Shown here: one piece after another, positions 37,611-45,371 of the stretch
Layout: every line of letters begins with the position of its first letter
How positions within the stretch are numbered: the first letter of the stretch is position 1
DNA from: Pelomonas sp. CA6
GTDB taxonomy: Bacteria > Pseudomonadota > Gammaproteobacteria > Burkholderiales > Burkholderiaceae_C
Assembly (NCBI RefSeq): GCF_022549225.1
Contig: NZ_JAKZFD010000010.1
Coordinates: forward strand, 62,001-126,000
DNA: 64,000 bases
Direction of reading: 5' to 3'
Program-made: the position numbers and the translations under genes
The notes under the pieces: model-generated
Told to the model about the DNA's origin: nothing
The model's input: only the letters and a program-made list of their open reading frames with translations
Databases searched by the model: none

Positions 37611-39659
37611 ATGACGTCTGCCAATCCGCTGCTGCGGGCCTGGACCGGCCCGCACGGCCTGCCCCCGTTCGACGCGATTTCCGCGGCCGACTTTCCCGCT
37701 GCCTTCGAGCAGGCGCTGGCCGAGCACCGCGCCGAACTGGCCGCGATCGCCGGCGCCGCGCAGCCGCCCGATTTCGAGAACACCGTCGCGGCCTTCGACC
37801 GCAGCGGCCGGCGTCTGACGGCGCTGCAGCATCTGTTCTACACGCTTTGCGCCTCGGCGAGCTCGCCGGAACTGCAGAGCGTGCAGCGGCAGATGGCGGC
37901 GCCGCTGGCGGCGCACGACAACGCGGTCTACATGGACGAGGTGCTGTTCGCGCGGCTGGAGCAGCTGCACGAGCGGCGCGCGCAGCTGGGGCTGGACGGC
38001 CAACAGCTGCGGCTGCTCGAGCGCATCCATCTGGACTTCGTTCGCGCCGGCGCGCGGCTGCAGGGCGAGGCGCGCCAGCGCTATGCGCGCATCATGGAGC
38101 GTCTGGCCGAGCTGAACACCCAGTTCGCGCAGAACGTGTTGGCCGACGAGAGCGGCTACCAGCTGGTGCTGCGCTCCGACGAGGAACTGGCCGGGCTGCC
38201 CGGCTTCGTGCGCGCGGCGGCGCGCCAGGCGGCGCTGGACCGCGGCCTGGGCGACGGCCTGCATGTGGTCACGCTGTCGCGCTCGCTGATCGTGCCCTTC
38301 CTGAGCTTCAGCGAGCGTCGCGACCTGCGCCAGCAGGCCTACGAGGCCTGGGTGAGCCGCGGCGAACATGCCGGCGCCAGCGACAACCGCGGGCTGGTGC
38401 GCGAGATCCTCACGCTGCGCCGCGAGCAGGCGGCGCTGCATGGCCACGACTGCTATGCGGACTACGCGCTGGCCGACACCATGGCCGGCCGCCAGTCCGC
38501 CGTCCGCGCGCTGCTGGACCAGGTCTGGGGCCCGGCCAAGGCGGCCGCCAGCCGCGAGCGCTCGATGCTGGAAGAGGTCAAGGCGGCGCTGGGGCAGGGC
38601 GGAGTCGAGCTGCAGGCCTGGGACTGGCGCTACTACGCCGAGAAAGTCCGTCAGCAGCGCTTCGCGCTGGACGAGGCCGAGATCAAGCCCTATTTCCCGC
38701 TGGACCGCATGGTGCAGGCGCTGTTCGACTGCGCCGGCCGGCTCTTCGGCCTGCGCTTCGAGCACCGGCCGGAGATCCGCGCCTATCACCCCGACGTGCA
38801 GGCCTACGAGGTGCTGGACGGCCACGGCCGGCTGCGCGGCCTGTTCCTGCAGGACAACTTCGCGCGGCCGAACAAGCGCAGCGGCGCCTGGATGAACGCG
38901 CTGCGCTGGCAGTCGCGCAACGGGGCGGAGGCGCTGCCCATCATCCTGAACAACAACAACTTCGCCAAGGGCGCGCCCGGCGAGCCGACGCTGCTGTCCT
39001 TCGACGACACCCGCACGCTGTTCCATGAATTCGGCCATGGGCTGCACGGCCTGCTGTCGGACGTGGACTATGAGCGCCTGTCCGGTACCCAGGTGCTGCG
39101 CGATTTCGTCGAGCTGCCCTCGCAGCTGTTCGAGCACTGGATGGCCGAGCCCGAGGTGCTCAAGCGCCATGCCCGCCACCACCTGAGCGGCGAGCCGATT
39201 TCCGACGCGCTGCTGGCCAAGCTCAAGGCGGCCGAGACCTTCAACCAGGGCTACGAAACGGTGCGCTACTGCGCCTCGGCGCTGGTGGACCTGGCCATCC
39301 ATGCGCAGACCTCGGCGCAGGCGCCCGATCCGGTGGCCTTCGAGGCCCAGACCCTGGCCGAGGCCGGGCTGCCGCCCGCGGTGGGCATGAATCACCGGCT
39401 GGTGCATTTCCAGCACCTGTTCTCGGGCAGCAGCTATGCCGCGGGCTACTATGTCTACCTGTGGGCCGAAGTGCTGGACTGCGATGCCTACGAAGCCTTC
39501 GTCGAAGCGGGCGATCCCTTCGACGCGGCGACCGCCGCTTCGCTGCTGCGCCACGTGCTCGCGGTGGGAAACAGCCGCGAGCCGGGACAGACTTACCGCG
39601 CGTTTCGTGGCCGCGATGCGCGTGTGGAGCCCATGCTCAAGGGCCGGGGGTTGCTCTGA
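37611..39659 (+). CDS. prlC: M3-family oligopeptidase A (682 aa)
   Basis: This zinc metallopeptidase has the HExxH motif in TRTLFHEFGHGLHGLLSDVD, and downstream FVELPSQLFEHWMAEPEVLK with the third zinc ligand. The N-terminal helical part NPLLRAWTGPHGLPPFDAI and AGARLQGEARQRYARIMERL fit OpdA/PrlC. It degrades short peptides in the cytosol, including cleaved signal peptides. CAGGAG precedes the ATG. Length and motifs are complete. Confidence 0.95.
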   Translation: MTSANPLLRAWTGPHGLPPFDAISAADFPAAFEQALAEHRAELAAIAGAAQPPDFENTVAAFDRSGRRLTALQHLFYTLCASASSPELQSVQRQMAAPLAAHDNAVYMDEVLFARLEQLHERRAQLGLDGQQLRLLERIHLDFVRAGARLQGEARQRYARIMERLAELNTQFAQNVLADESGYQLVLRSDEELAGLPGFVRAAARQAALDRGLGDGLHVVTLSRSLIVPFLSFSERRDLRQQAYEAWVSRGEHAGASDNRGLVREILTLRREQAALHGHDCYADYALADTMAGRQSAVRALLDQVWGPAKAAASRERSMLEEVKAALGQGGVELQAWDWRYYAEKVRQQRFALDEAEIKPYFPLDRMVQALFDCAGRLFGLRFEHRPEIRAYHPDVQAYEVLDGHGRLRGLFLQDNFARPNKRSGAWMNALRWQSRNGAEALPIILNNNNFAKGAPGEPTLLSFDDTRTLFHEFGHGLHGLLSDVDYERLSGTQVLRDFVELPSQLFEHWMAEPEVLKRHARHHLSGEPISDALLAKLKAAETFNQGYETVRYCASALVDLAIHAQTSAQAPDPVAFEAQTLAEAGLPPAVGMNHRLVHFQHLFSGSSYAAGYYVYLWAEVLDCDAYEAFVEAGDPFDAATAASLLRHVLAVGNSREPGQTYRAFRGRDARVEPMLKGRGLL

Positions 39660-39752
39660 ACCGGCGCCCGGGCGGTGATCGGCGCTGCCCCGGGACGCGG
39701 CCTGGGCGAACGGGTTGACGCGGTGTCGGCGACACCGCAAGGAGAGGCGAAC

Positions 39753-40820
39753 ATGCATGTGGGGGTGCTGACCGGCGGTGGCGATTGCCCGGGCATCAAT
39801 GCCGTGATCCGCGCGGTGACGCTGGCGCTGCTGCAGTCCGGCGCGGTGTCGCGAGTGACCGGCATCGAACGTGGCTTCCTGGGACTGCTGGAAGACGGCT
39901 ACCGACCGCTGGACGTGGCGACGGTGCGCGACATCCTGGACGAGGGTGGCAGTGTGCTGGGCACCCACAACCGCGCCGACCCCTTTGCCTACTTCGCGGC
40001 CGGCGGCGCCGATTGCTCGGGCCGCGCGCTGGACACGGTGGGCCGGCTGGGCCTGGATGCGCTGGTGGCCATCGGCGGCGACGGCACCATGACCATCGCC
40101 GAGCGCTTCTCGCGCCTGGGCCTGCCCGTGGTGGGCGTGCCCAAGACCATCGACAACGACATCGCCGGCAACGAACGCAGCTTCGGCTTCGATTCGGCGG
40201 TGGCGGTGGTGGCCGACTCGCTGAACCGGCTGGAGACCACGGCGCGCAGCCACGGCCGCGTGATGCTGCTGGAAACCATGGGCCGCGAGGCCGGCTGGAT
40301 CGCGCTGGAAGGCGGGCTGGCCGGCGGCGCCGATGCCATCCTCATTCCCGAGCGTGCCTACCACCTGGACGACCTCGCGGCCTTCTGCCAGCGCCGCGTC
40401 GCCGAGCAGGGCTATGCGCTGGTCTGCCTGTCGGAGGGCATACGCGACCAGCACAGCGCGCTGGATGTCAACCGCTACCTGGGCACGGCGCCCAGCGGCG
40501 CGCGCCTGGGCGGTGTGGGGCAGGTGCTGATGCAGGACCTCCAGGGCCGCTTCGGCGCGGCCCTGGAGGTGCGCTACACCCTGTTGGGCCATTTGCAACG
40601 CGGCGGGGCGCCCACCGCCTACGACCGCGTGCTCTCGACGCGCTTCGGCGTGGAGGCGGCGCGCATGGTGCTGCGCCGCGAATTCGGCCGCATGGTGGCG
40701 CTGCAGGCGGATGTCTGCACCAGCCTGGCGCTGGTCGACGTCGCCGGGCGCAGCCGCAGCGTGCCGCTGCAGCACGAGCTGGTGCTGGCCGCTCAGGACC
40801 TCGGCCTGTACATCGGCTGA
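39753..40820 (+). CDS. 6-phosphofructokinase, mixed G104/K124 type (355 aa)
   Basis: AAGGAGAGG precedes the ATG at 39753. The active site shows GVLTGGGDCPGINAVIRAV, AIGGDGTMT (108-114), GVPKTIDNDIAGNERSFGF (128-146) and ETMGREAGWIAL. In E. coli numbering residue 104 is Gly (GGDGT) and residue 124 is Lys (PKTIDND). ATP enzymes usually have Gly/Gly and pyrophosphate enzymes Asp/Lys. The Gly/Lys combination occurs in a third clade whose phosphoryl donor may be ATP or pyrophosphate. It should phosphorylate fructose 6-phosphate. Many betaproteobacteria lack this enzyme and use Entner-Doudoroff instead. Confidence 0.92.
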   Translation: MHVGVLTGGGDCPGINAVIRAVTLALLQSGAVSRVTGIERGFLGLLEDGYRPLDVATVRDILDEGGSVLGTHNRADPFAYFAAGGADCSGRALDTVGRLGLDALVAIGGDGTMTIAERFSRLGLPVVGVPKTIDNDIAGNERSFGFDSAVAVVADSLNRLETTARSHGRVMLLETMGREAGWIALEGGLAGGADAILIPERAYHLDDLAAFCQRRVAEQGYALVCLSEGIRDQHSALDVNRYLGTAPSGARLGGVGQVLMQDLQGRFGAALEVRYTLLGHLQRGGAPTAYDRVLSTRFGVEAARMVLRREFGRMVALQADVCTSLALVDVAGRSRSVPLQHELVLAAQDLGLYIG

Positions 40821-40977
40821 GATCTAACGGTTAACCCGGATTCCATCCCCCGTTCATCGCGGCTAGGCGCGATTCGTCGCGGCGATGCGCGGCTTGGTCG
40901 CAGCGGGCTTGGGCGGTGTGCCGGGCTTGGGCACAGTTCACCCATGCCGCTGACATCTGCGGCTCAAGGAGACCGGG

Positions 40978-41256
40978 ATGAACACCATTGCCTGCTATGA
41001 CCGCCGCGCTGGCCTGACGCGCTCCATCGCCGCGATCGCCGTGATCACCGGCATGGCCGCCGGCCTGGTGCTGGGCCTGGGCGTGCGCGCCCAGCCTTCG
41101 CCGGTCGCGGTGCAGAAGCTGCCCACCGTTGTGATGAACGGCAAGAGCGTCAAGAGCGCCGATGCGGCGGATGCCGAGGTCCAGATCGAACGCCTGCCCA
41201 CCGTGGTCGTGTCGGGCAAGCGCAGCGTCGACGGCGAACAGCTGGCCCAGCGTTGA
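40978..41256 (+). CDS. Small exported protein with two TonB-box-like repeats (92 aa)
   Basis: GGAG lies before the ATG. Residues 14-38 form a signal/anchor helix ending VRAQ. The mature part holds two copies of one motif: [12 protein letters not shown] (47-58) and [13 protein letters not shown] (72-84), separated by an acidic Asp/Ala stretch. LPTVVVxGK looks like the TonB boxes that begin many TonB-dependent receptors, but no barrel follows. The gene is not recognised. An inverted repeat TGTGCC...GGCACA lies upstream at 40917-40935. Confidence 0.72.
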   Translation: MNTIACYDRRAGLTRSIAAIAVITGMAAGLVLGLGVRAQPSPVAVQKLPTVVMNGKSVKSADAADAEVQIERLPTVVVSGKRSVDGEQLAQR

Positions 41257-41317
41257 GCGAAGTCTCTGCAAGACCTGGCCCCGGCGCCATCGTCGCGGGT
41301 CTGCCTATGATGAGGGC

Positions 41318-42088
41318 ATGAGCACTTACCAGCCCCCATCCGCAGGCGAAATCCGCGTCGCCGCGATCACCGGCGCGGGGTCCGGCATCGGCCGCGCGGC
41401 CGCCCAGGCGCTGCTGGCGCGTGGCTGGCGCCTGGCGCTGCTGGGCCGCCGGGCCGAGGCCCTGGAAGAAACCGCGGCGCCGGCGCCGGAGCGCTGCCTG
41501 CTGCTGCCCACCGACGTGGCCGACGAGACCCAGGTCCGCGACGCCTTCGCCCGCCTGCGCGAGCGCTTCGGCCGGCTGGACCTGCTGTTCAACAACGCCG
41601 GCATGGGGGCTCCGGCCTGCGACATCGACCAGCTGTCCGTGGCCCAATGGCGCCGCGTCGTCGACGTCAACCTCACGGGCAGCTTCCTCTGCGCGCGCGA
41701 GGCCTTCGCGCTGATGAAGGCGCAGCGGCCGCGCGGCGGGCGCATCGTCAACAACGGCTCGATCTCCGCGCATGCGCCGCGTCCCGGCTCGGTGGCCTAC
41801 ACCAGCACCAAGCATGCGATCACCGGGCTGACGAAGACGCTGGCGCTGGACGGCCGCGCCCATGACATCGCCTGTGGCCAACTGGACATCGGCAATGCCG
41901 AGACGCCGCTGACCGCCGGCTTCGCCGCCGGCATGCCGCAGGCCAATGGCCAGATCGCTGCCGAACCGGTGATGGACGTCGAACATGCGGCCCTGGCCTT
42001 GGTCTACATGGCCGAGCTGCCGCTGTCGGCCAACGTGCCTTTCATGACCGTGATGGCCACCAAGATGCCCTATATTGGGCGCGGATGA
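41318..42088 (+). CDS. Classical SDR-family oxidoreductase (256 aa)
   Basis: The NAD(P) site is [20 protein letters not shown], followed by [10 protein letters not shown], the Ser in [17 protein letters not shown], and the Tyr-xxx-Lys pair in [15 protein letters not shown]. All catalytic residues are present, unlike the SDR at 3.2 kb. [20 protein letters not shown] shapes the substrate pocket. The substrate is unknown. Its stop overlaps the next start as ATGA. Confidence 0.92.
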   Translation: MSTYQPPSAGEIRVAAITGAGSGIGRAAAQALLARGWRLALLGRRAEALEETAAPAPERCLLLPTDVADETQVRDAFARLRERFGRLDLLFNNAGMGAPACDIDQLSVAQWRRVVDVNLTGSFLCAREAFALMKAQRPRGGRIVNNGSISAHAPRPGSVAYTSTKHAITGLTKTLALDGRAHDIACGQLDIGNAETPLTAGFAAGMPQANGQIAAEPVMDVEHAALALVYMAELPLSANVPFMTVMATKMPYIGRG

Positions 42089-42420
42089 GCGGTGCCCCCT
42101 CGGGAAGCCGTGTGAAGAAAGGAATGAACTTGTTTGCAGCCCTCCTGTCCCTGGTCGCCCGCGTCGTGCTGGCGGTGGCCTCCCTGCTGCTGTTCCTGGC
42201 GCTGCTGGTGGTGGGGCTGAGCGTGGTCCTGGCCGTGGTGATCTGGAGCCTGCTGCGAGGCCGCCGGCCCCAGCTGCACACCGCCACGTTCCGCCGTGCC
42301 GGCGACTTCGGCGCCCGCGCCTTCGGCACGCGCCGCGCGCCGCAGGGCGAGGTGGTGGACATCGAGGCGCGCGAGGTGGGCGACGAGCATGCGGCGTCGG
42401 CCAAGCCGCGGCTGGAATGA
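42085..42420 (+). CDS. Small single-span membrane protein (111 aa)
   Basis: The start overlaps the SDR stop (ATGA), indicating coupling. A very hydrophobic helix pair or one long helix covers about 17-58 ([20 protein letters not shown] and on), then a basic Arg-rich segment and an acidic tail. An internal ATG at 42124, right after AAAGGA, could be the real start and would give 98 residues. No family is recognised. Confidence 0.65.
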   Translation: MSGAPSGSRVKKGMNLFAALLSLVARVVLAVASLLLFLALLVVGLSVVLAVVIWSLLRGRRPQLHTATFRRAGDFGARAFGTRRAPQGEVVDIEAREVGDEHAASAKPRLE

Positions 42421-42447
42421 CGAGCGCAGCCTAGGCGGCAGACTTTC

Positions 42448-44550
42448 TTATTGCGGGCACAGGGCCACCTGGCGCGCCAAGTCCTGCACCTGCCCGTCCT
42501 TGAGCAGCACCACGCGCTGAGCGCCAGCAATCGTTTCAGGGCGGTGGGCGATGACGATGCGTGTGAGTGACATGCGCGCCAACTGGGCCGTGACCGCCCG
42601 TTCATAGCCCAGGTCCAAGTGGCTGGTGGCTTCGTCCAGGGCCAGCACGCGCGGCTGCTTGTACAAAGCGCGTGCCAGCAGGAGCCGTTGTTTCTGCCCG
42701 CCACTGAGTCCTGCGCCCAGGTCACCGACCAGTGTCTGGTAGCCCATGGGCATGCGGGCAATGTCCTCATGCAACTGGGCCAACTGGGCACAGGTTTGCA
42801 CGCGCTGCAAGTCTGCTTCGGCGTCGAAAAAGGCAATGTTGTCGGCCAACGAGCCGCTCAGCAGCACGTCGTCCTGCATCACCGTGCCGATCTGGGCGCG
42901 GAAGTTCTGCAGGCCAATCTGTTTCAGAGGTTGGCCACCATAGAGCACCTCGCCTTCCACGGGCTGAAGCAACCCCAGCGCGATTTTCAGCAGCGTGGTC
43001 TTGCCGGCGCCGCTTGCACCGGTGATGGCGACGTTCTCGCTGACGCCGACGCGGAAGTTGGCATTCCTGAGAATCCAGGGCTCGCCTTCGCCATAGCGAA
43101 AGCTGACGTCTCGCAGTTCGATTTCAGGGTTCAGGTGAGACAGATCGTGCGCTGGCGCACTGTCCTTCTCGGGCGCCTCCAGCGCGATGTCGGCCAAGCG
43201 CTCGGCATGCAGCGAGAGCATCTTGAACTCGGCGACGAAGTCGATCAGCTTGGCCACCCGGCCCGTGAATTGTGCCTTGTAGGAGAGAAAGGCGAAGAGC
43301 ATGCCGATGGTGAACAACTCGCCACCATTGGATACCTTCATCACCAGCCCGGCGCCGAGGTACAGCGTGACCAGGTTCTCCAGCCCGAAGATGAAGGTAT
43401 TGCCCGTGCTGAACAGCATGCTCAGCTTGGCGGTGCGGACGTCTCGGTTCTGCACGTCCACCAGCAGGTTCTGCCAGCGCGAGCGCCGCTCTTCTTCGCG
43501 GCTGAAGAGTTTCAGGGGCTGGATGGCACGCAGGGTTTCCAGAAAATGGGTCTGTTCCTTGGCCGCCAGCACCAGACGCTCCGCCGATGCATTGCGAAGT
43601 GGCGCCCAGGCGGCCCAGCGCAACAGTCCGTAGGCGCCCACCGCAACGGTCACCACGACGCTCAGCTGTAGCGAATACAAGCCCATCATCACCCATGCGG
43701 CCACCGCCATGATCCCGTCCAGCACGGCTTCAACGGCTGAGGTGGTGAGCGTGCGCTGAATCTCACGCACCGCGCCAAAGCGCGACACCACATCGCCCAG
43801 ATGACGCTGCTCGAAGTACGCCGTGGGCAAACGCACCAGGTGCGCAAAGACATTGCCCAGCCATTGCAAGGACAAGCTTTGCCCCAGCAGCATCACCATC
43901 CAGCTGCGAGCCAGGCCCAGCGTTGTCTGAATCAACAGCAGCAATCCGAAACCCAGCACCAGGACCTGCAACAGCTCTCGATCCTGGCTGACGATGGCAT
44001 CGTCCACCACCCATTGGTTCAACAAGGGCGCGGCTAGTGCAAACAACTCCAGGGCCAAGGCCACGGCGCCTATGGTCAGCAGCGAAGGGCCCAGCCCCGC
44101 CACCTTGCCTGTCAGTTGGCCCAGACTGACTCTAGGGGCAGTTTTCTCTGGCTTGAAATCCGCATTGGGGGCCAGTTCCAGCGCCACCCCCGTGAAATGC
44201 CGGGACACCTCGGCCATGGAGAGCTTGCGCTGCCCCACCGCAGGATCCAGCACCGTGATCGCCCGCTGCCCGTGGACCTGCTTGAGCACCACGAAATGGT
44301 TCATGTCCCAGTGCAGGATGCAGGGGCGCTTCAGCTTACCCAAGTCGGGCGGTTCAAGACGTAAGGGCCTGCCGGCAAAGCCCAGCGCCGAGGCGTAAGC
44401 CATCAGCTGCTTGAGATTCGCTCCTTTACCACTCTGCGGAAAACGGCGACGCAAATCCGCGAGTTGCCAGTGCTGCCCGTGAAAGGCGGCCACCATGGTC
44501 AAACAGGCAAGACTGCACTCGGCGGTTTGAGATTGAAGAACGGGGCGCAC
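42448..44550 (-). CDS. Peptidase-containing ABC exporter (C39/PCAT, CvaB-like, 700 aa)
   Basis: The N-terminal C39 cysteine protease has Cys12 in QSQTAECSLACLTMV, His85 in DMNHFVVLK and Asp102 in VLDPAVG. Six membrane helices follow at about 155-430. The ATPase has Walker A GASGAGKTTL (511-520), signature LSGGQKQRLLLARAL (615-629) and Walker B VLALDEATSHLD. Such proteins cut double-glycine leaders and export the peptide across the inner membrane, joined to an HlyD adaptor and TolC. The matching adaptor and precursor lie upstream in the same direction. The start is GTG with no Shine-Dalgarno. A TATAAT box ends seven bases before it, so the message may be leaderless. GC content is below the neighbourhood. 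Confidence 0.95.
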   Translation of the reverse strand: MRPVLQSQTAECSLACLTMVAAFHGQHWQLADLRRRFPQSGKGANLKQLMAYASALGFAGRPLRLEPPDLGKLKRPCILHWDMNHFVVLKQVHGQRAITVLDPAVGQRKLSMAEVSRHFTGVALELAPNADFKPEKTAPRVSLGQLTGKVAGLGPSLLTIGAVALALELFALAAPLLNQWVVDDAIVSQDRELLQVLVLGFGLLLLIQTTLGLARSWMVMLLGQSLSLQWLGNVFAHLVRLPTAYFEQRHLGDVVSRFGAVREIQRTLTTSAVEAVLDGIMAVAAWVMMGLYSLQLSVVVTVAVGAYGLLRWAAWAPLRNASAERLVLAAKEQTHFLETLRAIQPLKLFSREEERRSRWQNLLVDVQNRDVRTAKLSMLFSTGNTFIFGLENLVTLYLGAGLVMKVSNGGELFTIGMLFAFLSYKAQFTGRVAKLIDFVAEFKMLSLHAERLADIALEAPEKDSAPAHDLSHLNPEIELRDVSFRYGEGEPWILRNANFRVGVSENVAITGASGAGKTTLLKIALGLLQPVEGEVLYGGQPLKQIGLQNFRAQIGTVMQDDVLLSGSLADNIAFFDAEADLQRVQTCAQLAQLHEDIARMPMGYQTLVGDLGAGLSGGQKQRLLLARALYKQPRVLALDEATSHLDLGYERAVTAQLARMSLTRIVIAHRPETIAGAQRVVLLKDGQVQDLARQVALCPQ

Positions 44551-44556
44551 TAGCTG

Positions 44557-44584
44557 ATTATAAATATATAATTTATCTTATTAA
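44557..44584 (-). promoter_or_regulatory. Candidate sigma-70 promoter for the C39 ABC exporter
   Basis: Reading leftward: TTAATA at 44584-44579, a 16-bp spacer, then a perfect TATAAT at 44562-44557. The expected start of transcription falls at about 44550, on the GTG start codon itself. The surrounding AT-rich sequence makes chance matches more likely. Confidence 0.4.
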
Positions 44585-44636
44585 TAATTTTTCGCACCGT
44601 ATTTTATTCCACTTCATTGGAGTGATTTATTAAAAT

Positions 44637-44980
44637 TTATAATTCATCCCACTTTGATAGCCTGGCTTTGGCTGTTGTTATTTTATAGTAAATATAGCAA
44701 GATGATCCAAATATAAATGTAAATACCATAAGGAGAAATGCACCTATGTCGAATCTAAATTCATGACCAACGAAAGTAAGATACAATCCGACTGCTGTCA
44801 GTCCGAATGGGATTCCCATTAATAGAAACAACGGTAGTCCTTGCATGTAGTGGGGAGGTCTTATCTTTACTCCTTTGTTCCATAGGAATTTAAACAAGGG
44901 GGGGAATAATTGCGTGGTGCGATGCCACTTTTTTCAAGCTCCTGTATGGCTCGAGATATCTTTCTCTCAAATTCGTTCAT
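44637..44980 (-). pseudogene. DUF6404-like membrane protein gene, frame broken at a run of seven C
   Basis: From ATG 44980 the frame reads MNEFERKISRAIQELEKSGI then APRNYSPP and continues out of frame to a stop after 36 codons. In the next frame it resumes from 44897 as LFKFLWNKGVKIRPPHYMQG and runs to LSKWDEL at 44637. The joined product would be 114 residues with two membrane helices. It matches the layout I know for DUF6404: ELERSGI-xxNYxPPL-LW-xPPH at the N-terminus and W(D/E)xL at the end. The break lies exactly in the C7 run (44898-44904), and eight C would restore the frame. It is either phase-variable, decayed, or a sequencing error. It lies between the precursor peptide and the exporter, the place of an immunity gene. 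Base composition is AT-rich. Confidence 0.75.
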
Positions 44981-45001
44981 ATCGATAAGTTGGCTTTGGT
45001 T

Positions 45002-45027
45002 GAATAAATCGCCCCATGGAGGGGCGA
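45002..45027 (-). terminator. Intrinsic terminator/attenuator after the precursor peptide gene
   Basis: Read leftward: TCGCCCC, a five-base loop, GGGGCGA (45027-45009), directly followed by TTTATTC. It lies 8 bp past the precursor stop. It should end most transcripts after hlyD and the precursor, leaving less message for the DUF6404-like gene and exporter. Confidence 0.7.
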
Positions 45028-45035
45028 ATGGGAGG

Positions 45036-45287
45036 TTATTCAATCATTATTCGTCTGCCGGATCCGCGTGAAGGGTCCCCGCTTCCGCTTGCATTTGCAT
45101 AGCCGGACATCATGTTGGCGCCGACGGCCGCAATTGCCAGAACTCCCCCAATAGCTCCCCATGCTGGTGCGGTACATACGGCAATACTGGCTGCGCCTAT
45201 AGAGAGGACTGCGCCAGCGAAGCTCCAGCCATCAACTGCTCCTCCATATATTTGTTCCGATTCGCTTTCCGTCAATTCAACGATCAT
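45036..45287 (-). CDS. Double-glycine-leader bacteriocin/microcin-like precursor (83 aa)
   Basis: GGAG lies seven bases before the ATG at 45287. Residues 1-16 are MIVELTESESEQIYGG, a standard double-glycine leader: acidic, with hydrophobic residues at -12, -7 and -4 and Gly-Gly at -2/-1. Cleavage would give a 67-residue core starting AVDGWSFAGA. The core is rich in Gly, Ala, Ile and Val, with two hydrophobic Gly-zipper-like stretches (about core 6-20 and 27-42), one Cys and a basic end GRRIMIE. This fits a membrane-active class II bacteriocin or microcin. The C39 exporter and HlyD adaptor flank it. No close named peptide is recognised. Low GC suggests horizontal origin. Confidence 0.85.
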   Translation of the reverse strand: MIVELTESESEQIYGGAVDGWSFAGAVLSIGAASIAVCTAPAWGAIGGVLAIAAVGANMMSGYANASGSGDPSRGSGRRIMIE

Positions 45288-45371
45288 TGTGGTCTCCAAG
45301 ATTCGTCGGAATGCGCCGACACGCCTCCTTCCTTCGTTGGTTTCAACATCAATTGCTGATGTGACGCCAAC

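Noticed and set aside
36180-40775. Minus-strand open frame of 1531 codons covering yaeQ and continuing through the complement of the coiled-coil, M3 peptidase and phosphofructokinase genes
   Set aside because: Only the last 187 codons are yaeQ. The rest is the antisense of well-supported plus-strand genes. It is open because of GC-rich codon use, rich in His, Arg, Gln and Ala, and has no domain.
44637-44897. Independent 86-aa membrane protein starting with TTG at 44897
   Set aside because: There is no ribosome site, and the preceding out-of-frame codons encode the rest of a recognisable DUF6404-like N-terminus. A broken single gene explains more.
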